Source of the DNA: Jejuia sp. UBA6058
GTDB taxonomy: Bacteria > Bacteroidota > Bacteroidia > Flavobacteriales > Flavobacteriaceae
Length of the DNA: 47,540 bases
Reading direction: 5' to 3'
NCBI GenBank assembly: GCA_002428965.1
Contig: DIYI01000014.1
Coordinates: forward strand, 1-47,540
The notes beneath the pieces were generated by a model. The model was not told where the DNA came from and searched no databases. It saw nothing but the letters and a program-made list of their open reading frames with translations. This document shows positions 9,071 to 18,634 of this stretch, piece after piece. Position numbers and translations under genes: made by a program. Each line of letters opens with the position of its first letter. Position 1 is the first letter of the stretch.

Positions 9071-9099
9071 TTGCAGTATTAAAAACTAGATTATATTTG
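9071..9099 (+). promoter_or_regulatory. promoter of tRNA-Val
   Basis: TTG (9071-9073), an 18-nt spacer and TATATTTG (9092-9099) match the flavobacterial housekeeping promoter exactly. The tRNA begins 15 nt after the -7 box, so a short 5' leader would be trimmed. It is the cleanest promoter in the window. Confidence 0.85.
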
Positions 9100-9114
9100 C
9101 ACACCTAATAATTA

Positions 9115-9189
9115 GGGCGCGTAGCTCAGTTGGTTCAGAGCACTTGGTTTACACCCAAGGGGTCAGGGGTTCGAATCCCTTCGCGCCCA
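9115..9189 (+). tRNA. tRNA-Val (anticodon TAC)
   Basis: The cloverleaf folds cleanly. The acceptor stem is GGGCGCG (9115-9121) with CGCGCCC (9182-9188) and discriminator A at 9189. The anticodon stem CTTGG/CCAAG encloses the 7-nt loop TTTACAC, giving anticodon TAC (valine). The T arm is AGGGGTTCGAATCCCTT-like. The gene does not encode the 3' CCA (the following bases are CAA), so CCA must be added by nucleotidyltransferase. Confidence 0.96.
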
Positions 9190-9191
9190 CA

Positions 9192-9219
9192 AAAGCTTCC
9201 AAAAATGGAAGCTTTTTTT
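9192..9219 (+). terminator. terminator of tRNA-Val
   Basis: AAAGCTTCC (9192-9200) pairs with GGAAGCTTT (9207-9215) over a 6-nt loop and runs into a T tract. It lies 3 nt after the tRNA. Confidence 0.88.
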
Positions 9220-9275
9220 GTTTTGAAAGGTTTCTATTCGTTTTCTTTTCATTTAATTTTTAGTAATTTCCTCGA

Positions 9276-10043
9276 ATGCAAGAAAAGATTAAGGATACTT
9301 ACAAAGAAATATTTAAGTCTTACGACAGGCCATCCCTAAAGACACATATTGAAAAAATTATAGAGCTTGATGCATATTTGCCTTTTACATCAACATTCTT
9401 TTGTATAACGAACACGCAAGATCTCACTTTTGATTATGTAAGTAAAAATATGCCCGCTTGTTTAGGTCTTGATGAAAGAACTTTTAAGACTGGAGGTATG
9501 CGTTATTTTTGGGGTAGAATGCATCCAGAAGATATAGATAGTTGGTTAAAGTCTCTAAATGGTTTGATGGAGTTTACATTAGGTGAAGTAGATGTAAATG
9601 ATAGACCAAAAATTACGTACACTTGGAATTATAGATTAAAGAAAGGTGACGATACTTATGTTAATATCATTCAAAATACAATACCTTTAGAGTTTGATAA
9701 GCAAGATAAACCTATTATTGGTTTAGCTCATTACACAGTTTTACATCCTGATGTGAAAATGCCAATTTGTGCTTCTGCTAAAATTTTAAATAATAACAAC
9801 GAGTACGAAACAATATACTTTAATAATTATTCTCAAAAACTATTATCTGAAGGTATTAGCAATAGAGAAAAGGATATTATTAGATTACTTGTTTTAAATC
9901 ATACGAGTAAAACTATAGCTAAAAAATTAAGTATTAGTCCTAATACTGTGGATACACACAGAAGAAATATTCTTAAAAAGCTAAATATATCTTCCACCGG
10001 CGAATTAGTTGGTATTTTAAAAATGAATAAGAACTGGCTTTAG
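9276..10043 (+). CDS. PAS-like sensor with LuxR-type DNA-binding domain
   Basis: A 255-residue soluble transcription regulator. Residues about 40-155 look like a PAS fold: FFCITNTQDLTFDYVSKNMPACLGLD and MRYFWGRMHPEDI recall the PAS_3 core, and a TWNYRLKKGDDTYVNI strand segment follows. The C-terminal 65 residues are a LuxR/GerE helix-turn-helix (GISNREKDIIRLLVLNHTSK, then SISPNTVDTHRRNILKKL). No receiver domain or membrane segment is present, so it would sense a cytosolic cue. It follows the tRNA terminator and is convergent with murF. Its targets are unknown. Confidence 0.82.
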   Translation: MQEKIKDTYKEIFKSYDRPSLKTHIEKIIELDAYLPFTSTFFCITNTQDLTFDYVSKNMPACLGLDERTFKTGGMRYFWGRMHPEDIDSWLKSLNGLMEFTLGEVDVNDRPKITYTWNYRLKKGDDTYVNIIQNTIPLEFDKQDKPIIGLAHYTVLHPDVKMPICASAKILNNNNEYETIYFNNYSQKLLSEGISNREKDIIRLLVLNHTSKTIAKKLSISPNTVDTHRRNILKKLNISSTGELVGILKMNKNWL

Positions 10044-10169
10044 GTACTTATAAGTCATAATAAAATGTTATTTGTCGAAAACAGTATAAAATACTCAAAT
10101 TGAGTATTGCAATAGTTTCTTTTTTGAGAGATATTTACAATGCTATTAATCAGTTCTTAGGGAGAATGT

Positions 10170-10206
10170 AAAAAGCGTCTATTACAAAAAAGTAAAGGCG
10201 CTTTTT
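10170..10206. terminator. bidirectional terminator between PAS-LuxR gene and murF
   Basis: AAAAAGCGTC (10170-10179) pairs with GGCGCTTTTT (10197-10206), with one G-T wobble, over a 17-nt loop. There is a T run on each strand. It lies between two convergent genes and can serve both. Confidence 0.75.
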
Positions 10207-10209
10207 TAT

Positions 10210-11484
10210 TTATTCTAGTATTCTTTCTAAAGCCATTCCTCTAGAGCCTTTTATTAGAAAAGTTGAGTTTTTTGTTTTTTCAAGTTTAAAAGCATCTTTG
10301 AAATTATCAAAATTTGGAAATTGTACGACTTTGTTTGAGTCAATTTTAGACTTGAAGAAATTTTCACCAACCAAATAGATTTGATCTATGCTTAATGAGG
10401 CAGCCAAACCTGTAATATATTGATGTTCTAATGAGGCTTTTTCACCCAACTCAAACATGTCACCGAGGATAGCAATCTTTTTACCCTTTTGCTTTTCAAA
10501 ATTTAAAAGAGCGGCTTTCATACTGGTGGGATTTGCATTGTATGCATCTAGAATTATCTTGTTAGAATCTTTTTCTATTATTTGAGAACGGTTATTTGAT
10601 GGTATGTAGCTTTCTATAGCTTTTTTAATCATGTGAATACTCATTTCAAAATAGACACCTATAGTTATGGCAACAGCAATATTATTAAAATTGTAGTCAC
10701 CAATAAGATGACTATTAATAATTTCATCATTGTACTGGCATTTTACGAAAGGTTGCGCCCCAATGAAATTAATAACCACTTCAGGCTTAGAACCACTATC
10801 TCCAAAAGTATAGGTAATACCTCCCTTACTTTTCTCCTTTTGAATTGGGTCGTTAGTATTAAGGAAAATGGTTTTGTTGTTTTTAATCAAATGCATATAC
10901 ATCTCACTTTTCCCCTTAATTACCCCTTCAACACCGCCAAAACCTTCTAAATGGGCTTTCCCATAATTTGTAATTAATCCAAAATCCGGTTCGGCGATAT
11001 TGCATAGAAATTCAATTTCTTTTTGATGATTGGCACCCATTTCTACAATGCCTATTTCGGTGTCTTTAGTCATAGATAGTAACGTCAACGGAACGCCTAT
11101 ATGATTGTTTAAATTACCTTGGGTGGCGCAGGTATTATACTTATAGGATAGTACTACATTTATTAGTTCTTTAGTTGTAGTTTTGCCGTTACTTCCGGTA
11201 AGCGCAATAATAGGTAATTGAAGCTGATTTCTGTGAAAGTTAGCAAGTTCTTGCAATGCTTTTAAAACACTGCTTACTAAAAGGGTTTTATTCGATATAT
11301 GAAACTCCTCCTCATCAATAACTGCATATTTGGCACCCTTTGAAAGTGCTTCTTTGGCGTAGATATTGCCGTTAAAATTATCTCCCTTCAATGCAAAAAA
11401 CAGATCGCCTTTTTCAATTTTTCTTGTATCTGTACTAACGGAATTGCATTGTAAAAATATTTGGTATAGTGTTTCTATATTCAT
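10210..11484 (-). CDS. murF: UDP-MurNAc-tripeptide--D-Ala-D-Ala ligase
   Basis: MurF adds D-Ala-D-Ala to the UDP-MurNAc-tripeptide in the cytosol, the last cytoplasmic step in making the pentapeptide. The 424-residue protein has SVSTDTRKIEKGDLFFALKGDNFNGN in the substrate domain. The ATP loop ALTGSNGKTTTKEL has K101. GNLNNHIGVPLTLLSM is the MurF signature, EMGANHQKEIEFLC follows, and the third domain has ILDAYNANPTSMKAAL. It lies downstream of gldJ on the same strand, but a terminator lies between them (11502-11530). Confidence 0.94.
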   Translation of the reverse strand: MNIETLYQIFLQCNSVSTDTRKIEKGDLFFALKGDNFNGNIYAKEALSKGAKYAVIDEEEFHISNKTLLVSSVLKALQELANFHRNQLQLPIIALTGSNGKTTTKELINVVLSYKYNTCATQGNLNNHIGVPLTLLSMTKDTEIGIVEMGANHQKEIEFLCNIAEPDFGLITNYGKAHLEGFGGVEGVIKGKSEMYMHLIKNNKTIFLNTNDPIQKEKSKGGITYTFGDSGSKPEVVINFIGAQPFVKCQYNDEIINSHLIGDYNFNNIAVAITIGVYFEMSIHMIKKAIESYIPSNNRSQIIEKDSNKIILDAYNANPTSMKAALLNFEKQKGKKIAILGDMFELGEKASLEHQYITGLAASLSIDQIYLVGENFFKSKIDSNKVVQFPNFDNFKDAFKLEKTKNSTFLIKGSRGMALERILE

Positions 11485-11501
11485 AAAAATAAATGTAAAT
11501 A

Positions 11502-11530
11502 AAAAGTCCCAACTTTTGGTTAGGACTTTT
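11502..11530 (-). terminator. terminator after gldJ
   Basis: AAAAGTCC (11502-11509) pairs with GGACTTTT (11523-11530). Read on the minus strand, the stem follows the gldJ stop by about 22 nt and ends in T. It separates gldJ from murF, perhaps incompletely because murF has no obvious promoter of its own. Confidence 0.7.
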
Positions 11531-11551
11531 AAATATCAGTATAATTTTTGT

Positions 11552-13225
11552 TTAACTCTTTTTCTTCTGAGTCATTTTAGATTTGGAACCTACACGAGAC
11601 ATTGCGCACCTAAATCCAATATAGTCCGTTGCCATATCTTGTGGGAAGTAACGTCTTTGCGCTGGATCTAACCAATATTCTCTGTCTTTCCAAGAACCTC
11701 CTTTATAAACTCTAACTTCATCATTAATTAACGAAGTACGGTTGTTAGATTTGTCGTATTCCCTAACAAGGTTCCCGTCTTCATCTCTTGTAACCGTATG
11801 TTTTGGTGAGTTGTACATTTTTCTTGTAGCAGTCTCAGTACCTTCTTCTTCATCCTCTTCTCCAAAAGTTTCAAAATCTCTAGATGAGCGACGATCTCCA
11901 TCTCTAAAATTGATGTTATTCGCTCTATCAAAGTTAGGCCTCAAGTACGTTTCATTTTCATCAATCTCAACCTTTACGATTTCTCCAGGTAAGTTTCTTG
12001 CGATTATTTTTCCATTAGATAATGTATCGTAAACAATTTCATCAGATGTTACCACTTTTACAGTACCCTCCTCAGTTATCGCGTTTTTAGTGTAAACATT
12101 TCCACGATAATAGTTAAAGTCGTTAAATTCATCGTCCACTATTGGTCTGTAAACATCTGCAACCCATTCAGCTACGTTACCAGCCATATCATACAATCCA
12201 TAGTCATTTGGATCGTAAGATTTCACGGCGTTTGTAATATCTGCACCATCATCACTCCATCCAGCAATTCCACCATAATCTCCTTTACCTTGTTTAAAGT
12301 TTGCCAGTTGGTCACCACGATATTTACGCTTTCCAGACCTTGTATATTGTCCATCCCATGGGTATTTTTTTCTACCGCGGTATAAATTATAACTTCTTAA
12401 TTCACTTAAACCAAGGGCAGCATATTCCCATTCTACTTCAGTTGGGAGTCTGTATTTAGGACCAAGAACACCAGTTTCCATAGAAGCATAAACACCAGTT
12501 TCGTTACCATCGGCATCAACTCTTACGTTTCTGTTTCTTCTACCGTCCGTATCTCCGTTGTCATAAGTGCTTGGATCAACTTTGTAACGATCTGTACTGA
12601 AATAGTTGTCAGGATCCATCTCCGTTACATTAATATCTCGATAGCCGCTTTTTTGAAGGTTTAATTCGTTTACACGGTCTGTACGCCAGTTAGAATATTC
12701 AACTGCTTGAATCCAACTAACGCCAACAACAGGATACTCTGCATATGCCGGGTGTCTCAAGTAGTTGTCAGTCATAACCTCATTGTAGCCAAGTCTGTTT
12801 CTCCAAACTAAAGTGTCAGGAAGTATACCACTGTAAATATTTTTATAAAGTTCGTCGTCTGGAGGATATAACTTTTTCATGTAGTCTAAATATTCCACAT
12901 ACATTAGGTTTGTAACTTCCGTTTCGTCCATGTAGAAAGATTGCACGTGCTGCTGTGTTGGTGTGTTATTCCAATCATGCATTACATCGTCCTGAACGCG
13001 ACCTTTGGTGAAAGTTCCTCCTTCAATAAAAACCAAACCAGGAGCAGTTTCTTGTTCCTTGAAGTTCGTATTGTATTGGAAACCACCTTCGCGACTGTTA
13101 ATTTGCCATCCTGTTGCTCTAGAGCTGTTTTTAGAACTAGAAGAAGATTGTTTACAACTAAAGGTTGTTACAGAAAGCGCTGCAATTAACAAAACTTTTA
13201 ATAACGCTACATTTTTCATATCCAT
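11552..13225 (-). CDS. gldJ: gliding motility lipoprotein GldJ
   Basis: GldJ is an outer-membrane-associated lipoprotein needed for the gliding motor and stability of the type IX secretion machinery in flavobacteria. The 557-residue product has a lipoprotein signal (VLLIAALSVTTFSC, lipid Cys at residue 24) followed by a Ser-rich tether. The body is a formylglycine-generating-enzyme-like (SUMF1) domain with FIEGGTFTKGRV, FYMDETEVTN, YPVVGVSWIQAVEYSNWR, YRLPTEVEWEYAAL, GLYDMAGNVAEWV and C-terminal YKGGSWKDR...YIGFRCA. A long acidic insert (about 400-480) is typical of GldJ. The frame allows a start at 13225 or at the ATG at 13219. It is divergent from porU. Confidence 0.93.
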   Translation of the reverse strand: MDMKNVALLKVLLIAALSVTTFSCKQSSSSSKNSSRATGWQINSREGGFQYNTNFKEQETAPGLVFIEGGTFTKGRVQDDVMHDWNNTPTQQHVQSFYMDETEVTNLMYVEYLDYMKKLYPPDDELYKNIYSGILPDTLVWRNRLGYNEVMTDNYLRHPAYAEYPVVGVSWIQAVEYSNWRTDRVNELNLQKSGYRDINVTEMDPDNYFSTDRYKVDPSTYDNGDTDGRRNRNVRVDADGNETGVYASMETGVLGPKYRLPTEVEWEYAALGLSELRSYNLYRGRKKYPWDGQYTRSGKRKYRGDQLANFKQGKGDYGGIAGWSDDGADITNAVKSYDPNDYGLYDMAGNVAEWVADVYRPIVDDEFNDFNYYRGNVYTKNAITEEGTVKVVTSDEIVYDTLSNGKIIARNLPGEIVKVEIDENETYLRPNFDRANNINFRDGDRRSSRDFETFGEEDEEEGTETATRKMYNSPKHTVTRDEDGNLVREYDKSNNRTSLINDEVRVYKGGSWKDREYWLDPAQRRYFPQDMATDYIGFRCAMSRVGSKSKMTQKKKS

Positions 13226-13260
13226 ACGTTTAAGTAAGCTAAATTTTTGTTTTGGTGCTG

Positions 13261-13289
13261 CAATATAAGAATTAAACCTTACAGAACAA
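13261..13289 (-). promoter_or_regulatory. possible gldJ promoter
   Basis: On the minus strand TTG (13287-13289) lies 19 nt before TATATTG (13261-13267), a one-base-short variant of TAnnTTTG. It would give a leader of about 30 nt before the gldJ ATG. Confidence 0.45.
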
Positions 13290-13307
13290 GCTATTTTTTT
13301 GCATTTT

Positions 13308-13330
13308 GACGAAAAAAAATGTATTTCGTC
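13308..13330. promoter_or_regulatory. dyad between gldJ and porU
   Basis: GACGAAA (13308-13314) and TTTCGTC (13324-13330) are perfect inverted arms around a 9-nt AT-rich centre, in the divergent control region of two type IX secretion genes. It could be an operator or chance in AT-rich DNA. Confidence 0.35.
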
Positions 13331-13418
13331 CTATATTTAGTGTATTATGTCGATGATTTTGATGCTTTTCTCGATACTACTGCATAGAGATAACGCTTCA
13401 TTTAAAGAATTATTATTG

Positions 13419-13426
13419 TATTTTTG
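13419..13426 (+). promoter_or_regulatory. -7 box of porU
   Basis: TATTTTTG matches TAnnTTTG and predicts transcription from about 13433, leaving a leader of about 60 nt before the chosen ATG at 13492. No good TTG is seen at the -33 position. An upstream initiation codon at 13432 would sit at the predicted transcript start, which argues against it. Confidence 0.5.
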
Positions 13427-13491
13427 AACAATTGCAAAAAATGCGTTTTTTGTGGCATACTATCTACAATTATATTGCGTTATTCTACTTT

Positions 13492-16400
13492 ATGAAAAAG
13501 AAAGTTTTACCCTTTTTACTTTTAGTATTCAGTTTCTCTTTTGCCCAAGAAAAAATTTTTACTATTGATTGGAAAAATTCTGAAGAATTGAGCTATGGAA
13601 GCAACAAGATAGTATTACCATGGTTTGAGAATACTGGATATAGTTTTGATTTTGATTATGGAATTCAATTTATTGCACAATGGTCTATAAGTTCTGAATT
13701 GGATGAATCTTCATTAGAATTGAGTAATGTAGAGTATCAATCAATTTCGAAAACGGATTTATATGAATTGGATGTTGATTTAATACCTTCTTCACCAAAA
13801 CCTGTTTTAAAAAATTCAAACGCAAGAGATAAACGATATGCTTATTTAAGTTTATTTCCAATAGTGAAAGGATCAAATGGTACTTTCCAACGTATTGTAA
13901 GCTTTCAAATTAATTACAAATTCGGGACACAAAATAATAATTCTTCAAAAACTAGGACTTCTAAAGGTTCAAAAACAATATATAATTCGGTATTGGCAAG
14001 TGGTGAATGGTATAAGTTCTACATTGATACTACGGGAGTTTTTAAACTTTCAAAAGGCTTTTTACAAAATTTAGGTGTTGATGTTAATAACGTTGATCCA
14101 AGAACAATTAAAATTTATGGTAATGGAGGGGCTATGATACCCTATAGCAATGCCGAGCTTCAAAATTTTGATATTACAGAAAATGCCATAAAATTTGTCG
14201 GAGAATCAGATGGTGTTTTTGATAATAGCGATTACATTCTTTTTTATGGATTAGGGCCGAGAGGTTATAATACCGAAAGTAATACTCATATTAATTGTTA
14301 CACGGATAAAACGTACTATTACGTCAACGTTAGCCCAAGTCAAGGCAAACGCATTCAATCTTTAGTTCAGCCCACAGGAAGTGCAGATTTGTCAATAAAT
14401 ACGTTTCATGATTATCAATTCCATGAGAGAGATATTCATAATATAGGGACTATTGGAAGAAGATGGTTTGGAGAACGCTTTAACCTAGAAAGTGAACAAG
14501 AATTTAATTTTGAATTTCCTGATATTGTTACTTCAGAGCCTGTTTCATTAAGAGTATTTACAGCCGCTGCTGCGAGTAATGACACCTCTATGGAGCTAAG
14601 TGTAAATGGTCAGATCCTCCGTACATTCTCTTTTAATGACGCTGCTGGCAGTTCTGTTGGTGATGATGACGCTTATTTAGGCAATATAAATGTTTCGTCT
14701 CCTAACATTCAAGTGCGACTAAACTATAATAACTCAGGTAATCCCTCGGCATTAGGATATTTGGATTATATTTCAATAGAAGCCTTGAGGCAATTAAGAT
14801 TTTATGATAACCAATTTCAATTTAAGAATAATGATGTAGTAACTACTTCAGGAATTGGAGAATATACTATTGCCAGTGCTTCTGCCCTAACTGAAATATG
14901 GGATGTTACTAATATCTTTGATGTCCAAACAATTGAAAATACAGATGGGCTAGATAACTTCTCTTTTAAAGCTAATCTGGGAGAGGTAAGATCTTATGTT
15001 GCTCTTTCCTCTTCTGATTACTTTGAACCAAAGTTAGACGGTGATAGAAGGGTAGTAAATCAAAATATCAAAGGCACAATATTCAATGATGCTGATGGCC
15101 AATTTCAGGATATTGACTATCTAATTGTAGCTCCTAATAACATGCTGGCTCAGGCAGAAAGGTTGGCCAAAATTAATCAAGATCAATATAACTTGAATGT
15201 AAAAGTTCTAGATTTAAAAACTATTTACACAGAATTTAGTACTGGAAATCCAGATATTGGAGCAATTCGTAATGTAGTTAAGTACATCTACGATAACGCA
15301 AGCACTCCTGAAAATAGAATAAAATACCTATGCTTGTTTGGTGATGGTTCATATGATTACAAAGATAGAATACCAAATAATACTAATATTGTTCCTTCAT
15401 GGCACGCATATTCTAGTTTTAATCTAACAAACTCTTTTATATCTGATGATTTTTATGGAATGATGGATGATACTGAAGGTGCAATGTCTCTTGCTGATAG
15501 AATGGATATAGCAGTAGGAAGGATACTAGCTGATACACCGCAGAGAGCAAAGGATCTTGTGGATAAAATAGAGTCATACTATATAAAAGAAGCTTTTGGT
15601 AGTTGGAGAAATAAATATATTGTGCTTTCGGATGATGTGGATGAATCATGGGAGGGTATTATTCAACAAACAACGGATAACATTGGTAATGATGTTACCA
15701 ACATAAAACCATTTATTAATGTAATTAAATTGCATATGGACGCTTTTCAACAGGAGTCAACCGCAGGAGGAGAAAGTTATCCCAAAGGGCAAGAAGAATT
15801 TCTCAATGCTGTTGATAACGGTGCTTTGGTGGTTAATTATTTTGGTCATGGTGGAGAAGATGGCTTATCAAGTGAGCGTATTCTGGGAAAAGCGGAAATT
15901 TTAGATTTCGCTAATGTGTGCAAGTTAAACTGTTTTATTACTGTTACGTGCGAGTTCACAAAATTTGACAACCCCTTTAGAGAAACGGCTGGAGAATTTA
16001 CCTATTGGAATAAAGATGCTGGGGCTATAGGCTTGATAACAACTACAAGACAGGTGTTCGTTACATTTGGTATTACTTTCAACAATGCTCTGGGGAGATA
16101 CTTGTTTTCATATAGTAACGATGATGCTTTTGAAGATTATGAATACCCTTCAATGGGAGAGGCTCTTAGGTTAACTAAAACAGATCCAAGTGTAATAACG
16201 TCAAGCCAAAAACGATTGGTGTTTTTTATTGGAGACCCTGCCATGAAATTGGCTTTTCCAAAACCTAATATTCGTTTTACCGAAATAAATGATGTGCCAA
16301 TTGGGCAAGCTACAGATACATTAAAGGCACTAAGCCGTGTAAAATTGTCTGGAGAAATAACTGATGTAAATGGGAATTTACTAAATAATTATAATGGCAC

Positions 16401-17376
16401 AGTCTCTTCTACTATTTATGATAAATTGATTAACAGGACAACATTAGCTAATGATGGTACAAGAAATAATGGTCAGTTAGTTCAGTTAAATTTTGAAACA
16501 CTTGGCGAAGTAATTTTTAGGGGTAAGGCATCTGTAAATAATGGCAAGTTTAATTTTGATTTTGTGGTGCCAAAGGATATTAGTGTACCTGTTGGACTTG
16601 GTAAAATTAGTTTTTATGCCAACGATACTAATTTTAAACAGGATCAAGCAGGAGCGAATGTTACCGATTTAAGAATTGGAGGGGTGAATGAGAACGCTGC
16701 AGAGGATAATACAGGGCCATTAATTAATCTCTACATGAATGATGAAAATTTTGTTTCTGGTGGTATAACTAATGAATCTCCAACATTATTAGCCAGATTA
16801 GAAGACGCAAATGGCATTAATACAGCGAGTGGCATCGGGCATGATATTGTTGCAATTCTAGATGGAGATGAAACAAATCCTTATGTGCTTAATGACTATT
16901 ATGAAACAGAATTGGACGACTTTCAGAAAGGAACAGTAAGTTTTCCTTTTAGAGATTTAGATCCTGGATTACATACACTTACATTTAAAGCTTGGGACGT
17001 TTACAATAATTCTTCTACTTCAGAACTTCAGTTTTTAGTGTTTGACCAAAACCAAGAATTAGTAATAAACAACGTTCTGAATTACCCAAATCCGTTTGTA
17101 AATTATACAGAATTTTGGTTTAATCACAATAGTTCAGAACCTTTAGACGTTTCTATACAGATATTTACGGTTTCTGGAAAGTTGGTAAGAACTTTAAACG
17201 GTCAGACTACTGGAGGTGTTAAAACAACCAGTTCTTTATCAAAAGATATTGTATGGGATGGACGCGATGATTTTGGAGAAAAAATAGGAAAAGGAGTGTA
17301 CGTTTATAAGCTTACTGTGAAATCTAATTTACTGAATAAGAAAGTAGAGAAGTTCGAGAAACTTGTTATACTCTAA
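13492..17376 (+). CDS. porU: type IX secretion system sortase PorU
   Basis: PorU is the cell-surface cysteine protease that removes the C-terminal signal of type IX cargo and attaches cargo to the outer surface. From the ATG at 13492 the product is 1294 residues with signal peptide MKKKVLPFLLLVFSFSFAQ. The gingipain-like C25 peptidase domain has the catalytic His in VVNYFGHGGEDG (H786) and Cys in FITVTCEFTKFDNP (C820). The C-terminal region is Ig/FlgD-like: NVLNYPNPFVNYTEF, VSGKLVRTL, IGKGVYVYKLTV. The frame is open to a TTG at 13432, but the signal peptide fixes the later start. porV follows after 34 nt. Confidence 0.94.
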   Translation: MKKKVLPFLLLVFSFSFAQEKIFTIDWKNSEELSYGSNKIVLPWFENTGYSFDFDYGIQFIAQWSISSELDESSLELSNVEYQSISKTDLYELDVDLIPSSPKPVLKNSNARDKRYAYLSLFPIVKGSNGTFQRIVSFQINYKFGTQNNNSSKTRTSKGSKTIYNSVLASGEWYKFYIDTTGVFKLSKGFLQNLGVDVNNVDPRTIKIYGNGGAMIPYSNAELQNFDITENAIKFVGESDGVFDNSDYILFYGLGPRGYNTESNTHINCYTDKTYYYVNVSPSQGKRIQSLVQPTGSADLSINTFHDYQFHERDIHNIGTIGRRWFGERFNLESEQEFNFEFPDIVTSEPVSLRVFTAAAASNDTSMELSVNGQILRTFSFNDAAGSSVGDDDAYLGNINVSSPNIQVRLNYNNSGNPSALGYLDYISIEALRQLRFYDNQFQFKNNDVVTTSGIGEYTIASASALTEIWDVTNIFDVQTIENTDGLDNFSFKANLGEVRSYVALSSSDYFEPKLDGDRRVVNQNIKGTIFNDADGQFQDIDYLIVAPNNMLAQAERLAKINQDQYNLNVKVLDLKTIYTEFSTGNPDIGAIRNVVKYIYDNASTPENRIKYLCLFGDGSYDYKDRIPNNTNIVPSWHAYSSFNLTNSFISDDFYGMMDDTEGAMSLADRMDIAVGRILADTPQRAKDLVDKIESYYIKEAFGSWRNKYIVLSDDVDESWEGIIQQTTDNIGNDVTNIKPFINVIKLHMDAFQQESTAGGESYPKGQEEFLNAVDNGALVVNYFGHGGEDGLSSERILGKAEILDFANVCKLNCFITVTCEFTKFDNPFRETAGEFTYWNKDAGAIGLITTTRQVFVTFGITFNNALGRYLFSYSNDDAFEDYEYPSMGEALRLTKTDPSVITSSQKRLVFFIGDPAMKLAFPKPNIRFTEINDVPIGQATDTLKALSRVKLSGEITDVNGNLLNNYNGTVSSTIYDKLINRTTLANDGTRNNGQLVQLNFETLGEVIFRGKASVNNGKFNFDFVVPKDISVPVGLGKISFYANDTNFKQDQAGANVTDLRIGGVNENAAEDNTGPLINLYMNDENFVSGGITNESPTLLARLEDANGINTASGIGHDIVAILDGDETNPYVLNDYYETELDDFQKGTVSFPFRDLDPGLHTLTFKAWDVYNNSSTSELQFLVFDQNQELVINNVLNYPNPFVNYTEFWFNHNSSEPLDVSIQIFTVSGKLVRTLNGQTTGGVKTTSSLSKDIVWDGRDDFGEKIGKGVYVYKLTVKSNLLNKKVEKFEKLVIL

Positions 17377-17410
17377 TAAAAAATTATATTTGCTAATCAA
17401 AAATTAATAT

Positions 17411-18634
17411 ATGAATACTAAAATACTAGTGTTAATACTTTTTGCATTGACGCTGAACTTAACCGCTCAAACCGTAGTAATTCCAAATGAAAATGATTCT
17501 CGAGTGATTACGACTGGAGTTCCATTTAATTTAATTCCTTCAGATGCTAGGGCCGCATCTATGGGGGATATGGGTGTCGCAACATCTGTAGATGCTTTTT
17601 CTCAACAGTGGAATTCATCTAAATATGCTTTTTCTGAAACCAAATCTGGGATAGCTGTTAGTTATACTCCCTATTTAAGTCAACTTGTCAATGATATTTT
17701 TCTTGGTAATTTTACTTACTTTAATAGAATCGACGAAAAAAGTGCATTTGCTGGAAGTCTAAGATACTTTTCATTAGGAGATATCGAATTTAGAGAGGAT
17801 GAGTTTCAAGTTCCTTTAATTCAGCGCCCTTATGAATTGGCTTTAGACCTTTCTTATGCATTAAGATTATCTGATCAGTTTTCTATGTCGGTAGCAATGC
17901 GTTATTTGTTATCGGATTTAAGATTAAATGTTGGAAATATTGATGCATCAGCAGCAAACACTTTTGGTGTTGACGTATCAGGTTACTATCAGAGTGAAGA
18001 ACAAGCCTATAATGATTTTAATGGAAGATGGAGAGCAGGGTTTGCATTGCAAAATATAGGTCCTAAATTCAAGTATGATGATGGTGGTCAAGAAAACTTT
18101 CAACCAACAATTCTTCGTTTAGGATCTGGATTTGACTTTATTTTCGATGATTATAACAAATTGGCAGTTACTGCTGAGGTTAGTAAATTATTAGTACCAA
18201 CACCACCTTTAAGAGGAAGTCGGTTTACGGATGTTAATGGAAATGGGACATACGAACCAAATGAGGACACCGATTTTGAACAAAATGTTATCATTGGAGG
18301 GCAGTCTGACGAGGTTGGCTTTTTATCAGGAATGTTTCAATCATTTGGAGACGCTCCTGGAGGTTTTAGTGAGGAATTAAGGGAATTTACGTGGGCTTTG
18401 GGTGCTGAATACTTATATCAAGATGCCTTTGCATTTAGAGCGGGATACTTTAACGAGGCAAAAGATAAAGGGGCTCGGAGATTTATGGCAATGGGTGCTG
18501 GTTTTAAATACAATGTTGTAAATATTGACTTATCGTACCTTTTTTCAACTTCAAAAGTACAAAGTCCTCTTGAGGGTACATTACGTTTCTCACTTACATT
18601 TAACATAGGAGCAGGTGAGTATTTGGAGTATTAG
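17411..18634 (+). CDS. porV: type IX secretion outer-membrane protein PorV
   Basis: PorV (LptO) is an outer-membrane beta-barrel of the FadL type that partners PorU and collects cargo at the type IX translocon. The 407-residue product begins with signal peptide MNTKILVLILFALTLNLTAQ. The PorV-family block VPFNLIPSDARAASMGDMGVATSVDAFSQQWNSS then follows, with many amphipathic strands. A Ca-binding-like loop DVNGNGTYEPNEDTD lies in the middle. The C terminus ends in alternating strands (TLRFSLTFNIGAGEYLEY). It is 34 nt after porU and overlaps the next gene by 20 nt. Confidence 0.93.
   Translation: MNTKILVLILFALTLNLTAQTVVIPNENDSRVITTGVPFNLIPSDARAASMGDMGVATSVDAFSQQWNSSKYAFSETKSGIAVSYTPYLSQLVNDIFLGNFTYFNRIDEKSAFAGSLRYFSLGDIEFREDEFQVPLIQRPYELALDLSYALRLSDQFSMSVAMRYLLSDLRLNVGNIDASAANTFGVDVSGYYQSEEQAYNDFNGRWRAGFALQNIGPKFKYDDGGQENFQPTILRLGSGFDFIFDDYNKLAVTAEVSKLLVPTPPLRGSRFTDVNGNGTYEPNEDTDFEQNVIIGGQSDEVGFLSGMFQSFGDAPGGFSEELREFTWALGAEYLYQDAFAFRAGYFNEAKDKGARRFMAMGAGFKYNVVNIDLSYLFSTSKVQSPLEGTLRFSLTFNIGAGEYLEY

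Noticed and set aside
9130..9339. Open frame on the plus strand across the tRNA-Val gene
   Set aside because: It overlaps the tRNA and its terminator and has no protein-like features.
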